A stretch of DNA of 64,000 bases, from assembly GCA_004352715.1 (NCBI GenBank), contig SCFE01000072.1, forward strand, positions 1,306,600-1,370,599. The letters are read 5' to 3'. Position numbers and translations under genes: made by a program. Within the stretch, counting starts at the first letter, position 1. Every line of letters begins with the position of its first letter. Positions 48,820 through 58,857 of this stretch are shown here, one piece after another. The notes beneath the pieces were generated by a model that saw only the letters and a program-made list of their open reading frames with translations, was not told the DNA's origin and did no database searches. The stretch is from Hofstenia miamia. Its lineage: Eukaryota; Xenacoelomorpha; Acoela.

Positions 48820-49063
48820 CGTAGAGCACCAATGTTGGGTAAATGAGAATGCGCATGAAGAAATCTGGAACTCTCCGAAGGCGAATTATATACATATGCT
48901 GATCGCGATCATCATGATAACTAGGATGATAAATCTCCAATGCCACAGGCTCAATTAACTCCCATTGATCGTGCTTAATGTATTGCGCCAATGACATTTG
49001 CTGTTTACCCTCGGTTGCAAAAGGTGGAAATTTCATTCTGTAATCACTCATATCATAATTGAC
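48820..49063 (-). CDS. Cys-loop receptor, loop C to M1 exon
   Basis: Acceptor tctcatgcag|GTC at 49063 and donor CTCTACG|gtaagt at 48820/48819 bound 244 bp. The exon starts in phase 0 and leaves one base for the next exon. The peptide contains YIKHDQWELIEPVALEIYHP (strands 8-9 leading to loop C), SYHDDRDQHMYIIRLRR (loop C tip and strand 10) and VPDFFMRILIYPTLVLY (start of M1). WEL...(Y/F).IRLRR...F....L(I/Y)P is diagnostic for the superfamily. The paired cysteines that mark acetylcholine-binding alpha subunits are absent from loop C, so the ligand cannot be assumed to be acetylcholine. The M1 proline is present. Confidence 0.93.
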
Positions 49064-49350
49064 CTGCATGAGACTAAAATACATGTCGAAGTTTAGTACA
49101 ATTCATTAACCAAAATTTATAGAATAAAATTTCGAAAAGCATTTGTTTCAGAAATTTTAGAAAATTGTAATTCTCATGAAAGACACTACTTAGTTTTTTT
49201 ATTCTAGTTGTGTTTGATTTAGCTTTCAAAGTAATGATTTTAAATAAGTGGCTCATTTCCAAATTTTCACTGCTTCAAATTCAAATAAGAACTTAGAATT
49301 TTAAATATTTAATAAAACATCCAATCCATAATATTTCCAAATATATATAT

Positions 49351-50440
49351 ATATAATAGTCTGTTGTAGTTTGACTTTCACCTATAATGGTCCGTTTTAT
49401 TGCACCGCACATATAATGGTCAGGTCAAGTCGTGTATTTTTTTTATTTCATGTATATTTGAATTGTTTACCATTGGAAAACGGTCTCACAATTCAATTCT
49501 TTAAAAAAAAACTGCTGCACAATTAATCTAAAATGTGTGAAATTCATTTAAAGCTATTTTATTAAAATTGCTTATTTTAAGGCATTCAAGCGCATCAATT
49601 CTGTTTTCAAACAAAGAAACTCATATTAAGAGCATAATAATAATAAACTAAGTTGTGAACTAATGCGTTTTTACAATTTTTTTTTGAAGTAAGGTCCTGC
49701 AATGCGGTTTTTCAAGTTCATATGAATAGAAAACAAGTAAATTAGTAAAAGGTCTAAGTGCAATATAATAATACCGTGCCGTTTTCTATGAGTGCCAGTT
49801 TTCGCCAAATAGCTTTTCGTGCTTTTAGAGACATAAAAAATGAGATAGTATTGTCTTGGCAGTGAAAAATCCCATGTAAACTGCGTCCATAACATTGAAA
49901 CGAATGAAACCAAGTTTCCAAGCAGGGTCTACTCTACTAATTGAAATAGATAGCGATTAAAAAAATTCGAATATTAACACATATTTTGGAGATTTTTAGA
50001 GATAAAGAAGCTCTACAAAATGTAATAAACAGCTTTCCACAGGGTCGATATTCGTGGTGAAGCAAAAATCTCCAAAAGCCTACAAAATAGAAAAAATGGA
50101 GGCGTTTATTTCAATGTATGAACATAATGAAATAATTGACAAGCATATCTAAATAAAAATGTATAAAATAGAGCTTAACTAAAAACGCCATATATCAGGT
50201 TTTACAAAGGACCATTATATGTTGAAAATTACAACTGACCAATATATGTAAAAATAGTAAATAATTAAAAATTTTGAAAAAATAAAAACTTTATTCAGTT
50301 TATTATCAGAAGATGCATTATTTGATGTGGTTAAATACATAAAAATCAAAATTTTAGGAAAAAGAATTTAGAAATGAGAAACACACCTGGTCCATTATAA
50401 TCAAAACTTTCGATAAGTATGGTACAACGGACTATTATAT
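49351..50440. mobile_element. short TIR element between TA tracts
   Basis: The left end TATAATAGTCTGTTGTAGT and the right end (reverse-complemented ATATAATAGTCCGTTGTACC) form inverted repeats. Copies of the submotif ATAATGGTC/GACCATTAT recur near both ends (49386, 49412, 50206, 50394). An 80-codon minus-strand frame (49671-49913) is the only sizeable open region and is not recognised. It is probably a non-autonomous DNA transposon about 1.09 kb long. Confidence 0.65.
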
Positions 50441-51581
50441 GTATATATATGTATATATATATATGTATAATTTGATTTTTAAATGTGCTCAAATTTCTTT
50501 AATATAATATTTTGCCTCAATTTTATTAAGTATAATGCTTCTTTTTGGTTCCTATTTTGATGTTAACATATTCTTCTAAAATTTCATGATGGTGGCGAAG
50601 TATATTTCAAACCAAGAAATCAACAATCGCATCATTAAGGAAAAAAATAAAAACATATTGGTAGCTTCACTTTAGAAATAGGGTGCAAACATGTTCTGCC
50701 AAAAATAAACTTTAGTGATTTTTTGTTGTAAGTAACTGCAATCGCTCTAAATTCAATATTCATCTAATATTAACTAATCCCAACTGTAAACAATGGTCGA
50801 TCTTAATTTCCGCATTTTTAAAGGCCTGTTTTAATTTTCGACTTAATTGATCCGATTAAGTCGTGCCATTTAAATCACAAAGTTAAGACGCATCTCAAAC
50901 TTTTTGACACGACATTGCCAAGAATGCAAAAGTTGTTCTATCTTAACTACCCGATTTAATCGGACTGAATTGTCGGATGGTTTCGTCTTTGCTACCCAAC
51001 TAAATCAGCCCAACTTTATGAATTTATTCATTTAAATATAAATTTGTAATTGAATTTAGACTAAAATATTTAAATAAAAAAAATTTAATGTGTGAACGCT
51101 TTGGGTTCGATATTTAGTAAAATAAATAAATAATTTTTTTAATGTTCATTTGAAAGAATTTATGTTATTTATTCCGTTAACATGGTGGCATCACAAATAC
51201 AAACTGAGTACCACCAGAATTTAGAAATTTTTAGCATTAACTTCAATTGCTGTAATGGATGGGGAACAAAAAGAAATAAATTGTATATATTATTATTTGT
51301 GGATTGTGTTATTATTTTGGATTTCAGTATAGAGCATGTACCTATTACTTTGCAAAATATACCTAGTGTTAAAAAATAATTTAGATAATGTTCATACTTA
51401 ATTTCTATAACAAAATTATTTAAAAAATTAATACAGAATTTTTTTCCAATAATGTTTAATTTATTTTAGAATATCTTAAAACATGCTTGCTGTTGTGTAA
51501 TTTAGACATGAAAGCAATGTTCAAGTGATTCCAGATTGCTGGTAAAAAGACGAAGTTAATGCTTCTGGCAGCAAAACAATA

Positions 51582-51617
<36 letters not shown>

Positions 51618-51620
<3 letters not shown>

Positions 51621-53018
51621 ATTAGTGACTAAAAGTAATGAAACACTGTGTGGTAAAATAATGAACCACCCACTATTGTGGAGACATTGGCGCTAGGAAA
51701 ATATCAATTGCACCATTGGTGTGGCAACAATTTGTTTACAACAATATGAGGTTCAAAGCAATAATTTGTCCGACATCAAAGATTACCCTAGTCATCTGAT
51801 GGTGATTAAAAGTATTGAAACAACTTTTGCAATTATACTTTTCTATTTAAGCTGTTTTCTTTAGTATATTACTGCGAAATACAAAATTGCTATATTTTAC
51901 GTCTGGAAATGCCTAAATACACAACGGAGGAATTTAGAAATCTCATCATCAGCAAGCACTTGGAAGGTCTTGGAGCAAGGGCAATATCCAGGATTGTCAA
52001 TTCTTCACGGTCAACTTTCAGTCGTTTAATTAAGAGATTTAATGCAGAAGGTTTAACAGAAGGTTAAAAGAAAAGTGGGAGACCTTCTAAATCTACATCT
52101 GGAGATATGCGTTTATTGTTCAGAATGGCTAAGGCGAACCCAATCCTTAATGCCACCCAGCTAAGGCAAGGATGGTGCAATAGTGGGGCCTACAGGAAAT
52201 CATCTGTGAGAAGAATTCTGCAAAAACTAGGTCTGGTCAGCCGTGTGGCAGCTCAAAAACCAAAAATCACGAGAAAGCAGTGGATGGCTTGACTTGATTG
52301 GTGTCGCTCAAATCAGGGAAACAGAGACCAAGACTGGGCAAACATTGGTTTATTGATGATGCTAAAATAGAGTTGTATCCATGCCGCAGAACTATTGTGA
52401 GACGAGCTCCAGGTGCAGAGCAACGTGGGAAGCCAAGTTACACTTCAAAGACTGTGAAAATTGGAGGCGGATCCTTAATGATTTTTTAGTTCATAAAAAA
52501 TGTGGCCTTAGAGTTGATACAAACCTAAACAATCGAGAATATTGTTCTCTTCTTTCCCAAGACCTCCTTCCTTGCCTTAGCCCTGATGATGTATTCCAAC
52601 ATCATGGGGCTCCATGCCACACAGCATTCACAATAAAGCAATTTCTTGAAGAGAATGGGGTTGCACTTCTTGGAGCCTGGCCATCTCAGTCGGATTTAAA
52701 TATCATAGAACATTTCTGGGTCATTCTTAATAAGAAAGTAGTTCAACATCGCCCAGCCAATTTAGGCCTACCATGGGAGTTAGTGTAAAAAGAAGTTATG
52801 CTATTTCTGATGAAATGATCACTAATCTATATGACTCACTTCCCCGAAGAATGGACACTGTGGTACGTTGCCGAGGTAATTTTGGTCATTATTAAACTTT
52901 TATTTTTTACATTTAGCTTTCTAATGTCTTCCTAATTTGGTTTGTTAAAAATATATTTCATCCATTATAGTGGAGTGTATATTCTTCCTAGCTGTTTCAT
53001 TACTTTTAGTCACTACTG
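51618..53018 (+). mobile_element. Tc1/mariner-type transposon with TIRs and TA duplication
   Basis: Both ends carry GTGACTAAAAGTAATGAAAC in inverted orientation (51624-51643 left; complement of 52993-53012 right), and TA dinucleotides flank the element (51616-51617 and 53019-53020). The left tip AAGATTA differs from the right tip CAGTA, so the left end has decayed or was altered next to the microsatellite. The length of about 1.4 kb is normal for the family. Confidence 0.92.
51908..52788 (+). pseudogene. Tc1-like transposase, degenerate
   Basis: It starts MPKYTTEEFRNLIISKHLEG. A helix-turn-helix paired-type region follows (GARAISRIVNSSRSTFSRLI, then a GRP-like KSGRPSKS after a stop). A second helix-turn-helix comes next (NATQLRQGW, SSVRRILQKLGL). 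The catalytic part shows FIDDAKIEL (first Asp kept), FQHHGAPCHTA where the family has a second Asp (lost here) and WPSQSDLNIIEHFW (final acidic residue kept). The open pieces lie in different frames (52107, 52298 and 52381), so at least two frameshifts and a stop are present. The element cannot make an active enzyme. Confidence 0.88.
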
Positions 53019-53335
53019 TAGAATTGCAATTTAATAAATGCATGCAATGACTGAGTGTTCCCGACGTATACATTCATATTTTGTTAGAGCATTTCTTTTT
53101 TCATATTACTGGAATCATTTTATGCAAATAATATTATTCCTCTATTGCTGAATTACGTATTTTGTAAACTAAAGTAGGTTTTTTATTATATTTAAGCACT
53201 ACTGTATATATATGCATATATATATATATATATATATATACTACAAAATGCATNTGTGTAATTTAGACATGAAAGCAATGTTCAAGTGATTCCAGATTGC
53301 TGGTAAAAAGACGAAGTTAATGCTTCTGGCAGCAA

Positions 53336-53367
<32 letters not shown>

Positions 53368-53383
53368 GCTAATAACAAACAGC

Positions 53384-53479
53384 TTATGGCAGATAGCAGG
53401 TATGTTGATCATGAGGGAATTCTGTAACATCAAAATTGCAGGTTAACTTTGCATTTACCAAAGTACTAATTGCATTAAC
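53384..53479 (-). CDS. Cys-loop receptor, Cys-loop exon (boundaries uncertain)
   Basis: The minus-strand frame reads NAKLTCNFDVTEFPHDQHTC followed by YLP. CNFDVTEFPHDQHTC has exactly 13 residues between the cysteines, with D, FP, D and Q in the canonical places, so this is the signature disulphide loop. A possible acceptor is cctattctag|GTT at 53479. The frame meets TAA at 53384-53386, only three codons after the second Cys, before any good GT donor, and 17 bp from a TA microsatellite beside a redundant contig. Either the donor is non-standard, the sequence is faulty here, or the gene is damaged. Motif confidence is high and exon limits are poor. Confidence 0.8.
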   Translation of the reverse strand, partial: VNAISTLVNAKLTCNFDVTEFPHDQHTCYLP

Positions 53480-53791
53480 CTAGAATAGGTTATCATCAGA
53501 AGACATTTTAAAATGTGTTTATTGTACAAACTCTATTTCTACTGAGGCAGATTCCACGCCCTACTTATAAATACAACTTTACCATTTTATCAAAATGTCA
53601 TTGCCAACAGTTAGCAACAAATGTCAACAGATACTCCTACTAGCTTTTCAGAACACAATGAGGAATGTTTGTGCTGTGTTTCCAATTCAAAACATATTTT
53701 GTTAAAAGTTATTGAGAAAGGTGGAATCTCAGTGCTAAGAGCACAGAAAATCCTAGTAGAAATAGTCTTAAAATAACAAAAAATGCCTTAC

Positions 53792-53901
53792 ATTAACATT
53801 ATATCTACATCAGGGATCCAAAAAGTATCTCTTTGAAATGTCATTTTTCTAATTCCTCCATAATCCTCTGGGTACCATGACATTTGATGTATGTAATAAA
53901 A
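53792..53901 (-). CDS. Cys-loop receptor, loop D / WxPD exon
   Basis: Acceptor ctatctttag|TTT at 53901 and donor TTAAT|gtaagg at 53792/53791 bound 110 bp, phase 0 in and two bases out. The peptide contains MSWYPEDYGGIRKM and DTFWIPDVDIML. W.P.(D/E)(D/E)YGGI and (I/L/F)W.PD(V/I/T) are the two conserved ligand-domain blocks that precede loop A. A segment between this exon and the Cys-loop exon (the loop A/E region) is not identified, and the phases show that at least one piece is missing. Confidence 0.88.
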
Positions 53902-55470
53902 CTAAAGATAGAAAAATATTATTTTTTGATGTTGTGTTGAGAGAAATTGCTTTAAATGATCGCTAATATGCAATATAAATATATACTTTTAATAGTTTTA
54001 ATAATTTAAGCATTTCATGTTAAATAACTTTTCAAAAGTCCTATATAATTATGTTACAAAATGAATTTGTTAATAGTCATATTGATATTTGACTTCTAGC
54101 TTTGAACATTACATCTGATTAGCAAAGTCAAATAAATGATAAAGATTTCTCAGGTGTAACAAGGTATTCAGTGCAACATGTGTAAGAATATTTTAATTTT
54201 TTAATATAACAAATCATTGCAGACACTCAATGATGACATGACTGATGAAAACTTCCCAAGCACATATCTCCTCTGCTCATTTCTAGCAGTAGACTCATTC
54301 AGTTTGAGAATGTCTGTTACTGTGTATATGTACAGGCCCATTCATAGGACTATTCTGTCTAGATTTGGTCATGATACTTCATGAAGAAATATTTACTCTA
54401 TACATAGCTGAGAATCACTTTCACTCTAAAGAGTTTGTAGATGGATTCACTTGTAGCATCATCACAATATTTGAAATTTCAGAATAGATTGATCATATAT
54501 TTATGCTCAAAGAAATAACCTAATGTATCAGACAAAATTACTAATGCACATTGCTTTTCACTATCTATCCTCTGTGTTCCTATTTGAATTTTTAAGGAAT
54601 TGCTTAAAGCATCTATCTCATTGTTCATGTATACCATCAGAAAAATTGTCAATGCTTGAGCAAACTGCTTTAACAAAAAAGAAAGAGAAACTAGTTTCTG
54701 ATTACTTGAATATCTAAGATTTAGAAAGAATTGCTTTTTGAAATTCTTTCTATTTTAGAATCTGCACCAGACTCAAATTGACTTAAGTTAGTTATTCTTT
54801 ATCCTTTTTTATTCATTTATGACAGGGGTAACTCCAAACTTAATCCTGCTCATTGATTTGTAATAGTTAATTACATAGACTGTTATCTAGTTACAGCTGA
54901 ATGAAATGGTAATGCAATTTGAATCCATGTAAATTGACAGCTGTAAACAACCAAAACATGAAGTGCAGGCCATGCATTTATGAAGGAGTTACTACACAAA
55001 TGGTTATGACTCATGAATGTTTCTCAGTGACTGTGGTAATAGTGTAATGCTTGCATCTAATATATTTGTAAAATGAATGCTCTTATTATCATTGGTAATA
55101 AATGGATCTTTGCAACCTGACTGCATTCACTTATTATGTTCCTTACTGTGAAATCCTGTACTATCAAATTTTTGTATCATAATTCAAAATTAGTTACTAT
55201 CCTTTACAGTATTTATTTCAATGTTCGTAATTCATCAGTAGGGCTGTTTTCTAAACTCTTAATTATCCATTGTACATAACTGAATATATCTTTAATGTAA
55301 TCTCAAGCTGTATGTATAATTATTTATGAGATGAATAGGTAACATATTTCTACACAAAACTGTTGCTGAATGAAATAGCTCTAGGTCAGTGCTGGGCATC
55401 TGATAATGAAAGTGTGTATTTGCCCAAATCACAATGTAAATCATGTCAATAGTTGGTGAAGTGAGCCCAC
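53902..55470 (-). other. receptor intron
   Basis: AT-rich, no exon recognised. Frames at 54479-54717 on both strands are chance readings. Confidence 0.5.
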
Positions 55471-55647
55471 CTTGATATTTGACATCAAATAAATTGCTAT
55501 ACTAAATACAAAATTGATTTCCCAGGTAAATATGACAGCCAAAATGGAGTTTTCTCTTGCAATAGCCTGGTCTTTGATACAAATTGAAGTTGTCATTCTT
55601 GAAAGACATACAACTATATTATGATTAAATGCAGCTTGACAAAAATT
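55471..55647 (-). CDS. probable N-terminal exon of the Cys-loop receptor
   Basis: Acceptor ggttctttcag|AAT at 55647 and donor ATCAAG|gtgggc at 55471/55470 bound exactly 59 codons, in phase 0 at both ends, which fits the phase-0 start of the next exon. The end of the peptide (RENSILAVIFTWEINFVFS, then IAIYLMSNIK) resembles the beta1-beta2 region of Cys-loop subunits (NS(I/F)..V......(F/Y).V.(I/L)(Y/F)L) that comes just before the loop-D tryptophan. The similarity is loose, so this is a phase-supported guess. A signal-peptide exon should lie further up, toward the gap at 56.1 kb. Confidence 0.5.
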
Positions 55648-56042
55648 CTGAAAGAACCTTTTTTTTTCTACATCCTCTATTTGAAGACTAGGTGATGACA
55701 ATAGGCATTAAATTGATCAAATTTAAATAATGGATTTTTTCAGATTATAAACAGTCTGAACAATTTACATAATATCTGCTTGCCATGAATTGTCTATTCA
55801 TGTCAAATGACTACTCAATATAATCTGATTCAAAACTACCAAACAAAACAAAGTGTAGAATCTCGCCAACCTTCATACTAATAAGTCTGAACTAATTTAG
55901 GAGCTGCTATAACAATTGTTTCCTCCTTATGTAGTACGGTAGGTGACAGACTCCAGTATCTGTCTCTCTTCTTTCTGTTCTATTGCTTTAGCCGTTATAC
56001 AATTAACTTATTATCTCATCAACTAATACTGATGTGAAACTA
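55648..56042. other. region upstream of the receptor exons
   Basis: No coding region is recognised on the minus strand. It should contain or precede the receptor's first exon and promoter, unless those lie in or beyond the next gap. Confidence 0.4.
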
Positions 56043-57480
56043 ACGACTGTTGTTTTAGATCCAAGACACAAGACAGAGTGTACAAAGTACAGGGTACGCT
56101 ACCTGACCTGCAACAAAGCACAAAAGAGGAATTGAAGAACTACGCTATNNNNNNNNNNNNNNNNNNNNNNNNNNNNNNNNNNNNNNNNNNNNNNNNNNNN
56201 NNNNNNNNNNNNNNNNNNNNNNNNNNNNNNNNNNNNNNNNNNNNNNNNNNNNNNNNNNNNNNNNNNNNNNNNNNNNNNNNNNNNNNNNNNNNNNNNNNNN
56301 NNNNNNNNNNNNNNNNNNNNNNNNNNNNNNNNNNNNNNNNNNNNNNNNNNNNNNNNNNNNNNNNNNNNNNNNNNNNNNNNNNNNNNNNNNNNNNNNNNNN
56401 NNNNNNNNNNNNNNNNNNNNNNNNNNNNNNNNNNNNNNNNNNNNNNNNNNNNNNNNNNNNNNNNNNNNNNNNNNNNNNNNNNNNNNNNNNNNNNNNNNNN
56501 NNNNNNNNNNNNNNNNNNNNNNNNNNNNNNNNNNNNNNNNNNNNNNNNNNNNNNNNNNNNNNNNNNNNNNNNNNNNNNNNNNNNNNNNNNNNNNNNNNNN
56601 NNNNNNNNNNNNNNNNNNNNNNNNNNNNNNNNNNNNNNNNNNNNNNNNNNNNNNNNNNNNNNNNNNNNNNNNNNNNNNNNNNNNNNNNNNNNNNNNNNNN
56701 NNNNNNNNNNNNNNNNNNNNNNNNNNNNNNNNNNNNNNNNNNNNNNNNNNNNNNNNNNNNNNNNNNNNNNNNNNNNNNNNNNNNNNNNNNNNNNNNNNNN
56801 NNNNNNNNNNNNNNNNNNNNNNNNNNNNNNNNNNNNNNNNNNNNNNNNNNNNNNNNNNNNNNNNNNNNNNNNNNNNNNNNNNNNNNNNNNNNNNNNNNNN
56901 NNNNNNNNNNNNNNNNNNNNNNNNNNNNNNNNNNNNNNNNNNNNNNNNNNNNNNNNNNNNNNNNNNNNNNNNNNNNNNNNNNNNNNNNNNNNNNNNNNNN
57001 NNNNNNNNNNNNNNNNNNNNNNNNNNNNNNNNNNNNNNNNNNNNNNNNNNNNNNNNNNNNNNNNNNNNNNNNNNNNNNNNNNNNNNNNNNNNNNNNNNNN
57101 NNNNNNNNNNNNNNNNNNNNNNNNNNNNNNNNNNNNNNNNNNNNNNNNCCAGACAACCAGATCAGAGAAGACCTAGCCCACACAAGCAGGGCTGATGTGC
57201 AAATGACGCTGATGATAGGAATCAAAGGCATACAACTATATCAGAAATACTACGACATATTTTCTCAAAAGATCAATGAACTGAGAGAAATCACGCCAAT
57301 AGCAGAGAACATTCAAGAGGCGAAATTTCTAAAATATGCAAATACTGTAACAATTGAAAGAGAGTCAGTCTTGAAAAAACCACATGGGAAGATCAAGAAG
57401 CAGAATTGATAATTCGGAAGGTGGAGACATTGGTACATGGAGAGCAAGCAATGGTAAAAATAGCACAAGCTGAGGAGGTG
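56043..57480 (+). CDS. unrecognised ORF split by a 1000-n gap (left arm of the inverted duplication)
   Basis: Before the gap, a possible acceptor TGTTTTAG|ATCC near 56058 opens a frame with VYKVQGTLPDLQQSTKEELK. After the gap (57149) the frame PDNQIREDLAHTSRADVQMT... runs to 57409. One base over, it continues as LEKTTWEDQEAELIIRKVET and MVKIAQAEEV, right up to the LTR at 57481. The protein is hydrophilic and helix-rich with many Glu/Lys, like a coiled coil or a retroelement gag, but I recognise no family. A frameshift near 57370 breaks it, and the LTR inserts into its end. The right arm (63487-64000) carries the same sequence inverted. Whether the pieces on either side of the gap belong together is an assumption. 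Confidence 0.4.
56149..57148. other. assembly gap (1000 n)
   Basis: A standard-length placeholder. Actual size unknown. Confidence 0.99.
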
Positions 57481-58656
57481 TGTAGCATCATCCAAACAAA
57501 TCTAAATGCTGCAAACATTGAATAAAGATGAGAACAAGATCGAAGAAATGATGATTACAAATATTGTATTTAGATCAATTAGATTAATTTAGATTCATTT
57601 TTATTATGCAACCAAGAAACAATATGTGTCAAAAACAATTAGATCAATTAGATTAATTTAGATTCATTTTTATTATGCAACCAAGAAACAATATGTGTCA
57701 AAAACAAGAGATTAGTATTGGTCAATAATAATACTTTTTGGCAAAATGAGGGGGCGAAATCACTTCCATTATTTTTAGGTACTTTTCTAGATTTGTTATA
57801 AATACAAACTAAAACCTGTAAGCAATTGATAAAGAATATTATTCGGAATTCTGATTTTGTTCTACTATAATGATTTGATTATTTAATACTATGTTGAGCT
57901 AAATGAGTGGTGTTTAGTAGTGGTCTGGATCCATCATCAAGATCGATTCTAGGGTCTGTGTGCCAGACGATGAAAGTGCACTTAGGTTAGGTATAGGAGT
58001 TTTTCTCTTGTTTAGCCAACTAGTGATCACTTAATACATGTATTAAAATAAATGACTTTGTAAAACAATTGGATGACTAAAACTTATGTAATATATTAAT
58101 ATTGTTTCAGATCCAAATTAGTGACCAATAAATGATTGATAAAGTGACCAAACATGTATTAATATATAAATGTAGGTTAGGAAGCTGCTCAAATACTAAT
58201 GCATTTATTAAAGCCAATATATTTCAGTAATGGCTACATGTAAGATTCATTAAGCAGCTAGCAACAAGTCAGGTTGCTAACAAATGAAACACTTTTACAA
58301 AATAGAGTTTAAGTTGAATTGTGTCATATCTTGAGTATGCACTGAGCTAGGATAAGGTACACATAAATTGTATTGATGAGCTGAGATGTGGAACTCAACC
58401 AAATGGATCATTAAAGGATTGGTGAAACTGGCTGTGGAGATCAGCTTTAGGCAGATGCCCATTATCAATTGTTGGAGGGATTGCTGCATGGCTTCATCAA
58501 CTAAATATTGAACAGTTAAATCTAGTTACATTATGTTAACAGAAACAAAAGCTAAAGCAGTGTCTAGTTAAAGTAAATCCCTACCCACACAACTATGACT
58601 AAGATTATACAGTAAAAAAGGATAAACTGTAATGATGCCTGGTAGAGGATGTTACA
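57481..58656 (+). mobile_element. LTR, left arm, sense orientation
   Basis: Starts TGTAGCATCATCCAAACAAA and ends CTGGTAGAGGATGTTACA (1176 bp). It is the same family as the solo LTRs at 24.7-32.6 kb but inverted relative to copies 1-3. TATAAATAC at 57797 marks the likely promoter. It differs from the right-arm LTR (1107 bp) mainly by a 69-bp tandem duplication (57571-57708). The right arm has the unit once, which accounts exactly for the length difference. The flanks ggtg and caat do not match, so it is not a simple solo LTR. Confidence 0.88.
57571..57708. repeat. 69-bp tandem duplication inside the LTR
   Basis: The unit beginning TAGATCAATTAGATTAATTT and ending near AATATGTGTCAAAAACAA occurs twice in a row. 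In the inverted copy (63320-63420) it occurs once. Confidence 0.9.
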
Positions 58657-58857
58657 CAATGAGATGAAAAAATATTTAAAAAACTGCATTAATAACTCTA
58701 TAAGGTTTATATGAATTACTAAACATGGCTTTTGGTGTGTGTAATGAGTCTCCATCTTTTCAAAGGAATGCTACTAAAATGTTAAGAGATAAAAAAATAG
58801 CAAATGAAAATGGAGTTACAGTGCATATCAATGATATTTTAATCATAAGCACATCAA
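58657..58857 (+). pseudogene. Gypsy reverse transcriptase fragment, runs into gap
   Basis: YELLNMAFGVCNESPSFQR, then VTVHINDILII: the conserved (P/A)FG(L/V)CN.P..FQR block and the catalytic Y(I/V)DD box, here changed to HIND. A TAA lies in frame just upstream. The sequence immediately after the LTR (CAATGAGATGAAAAAAT) is not a primer-binding site. The same fragment, longer, occurs in the right arm. Confidence 0.85.

Larger units (their letters stand above)
49064..53383 (-). other. receptor intron (Cys-loop to loop C) with two DNA transposons
   Basis: It holds a TIR element (49351-50440), a Tc1/mariner element (51618-53018), unassigned AT-rich DNA (50441-51600), and a repeated contig end after the single n at 53254. 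Confidence 0.6.

Noticed and set aside
49775-49880. Possible receptor exon on the minus strand reading ...LALIENGT before a gtatta donor, with compatible entry phase
   Set aside because: It lies inside the TIR element at 49351-50440, and the genuine Cys-loop exon was found upstream at 53.4 kb, so the order would be wrong.
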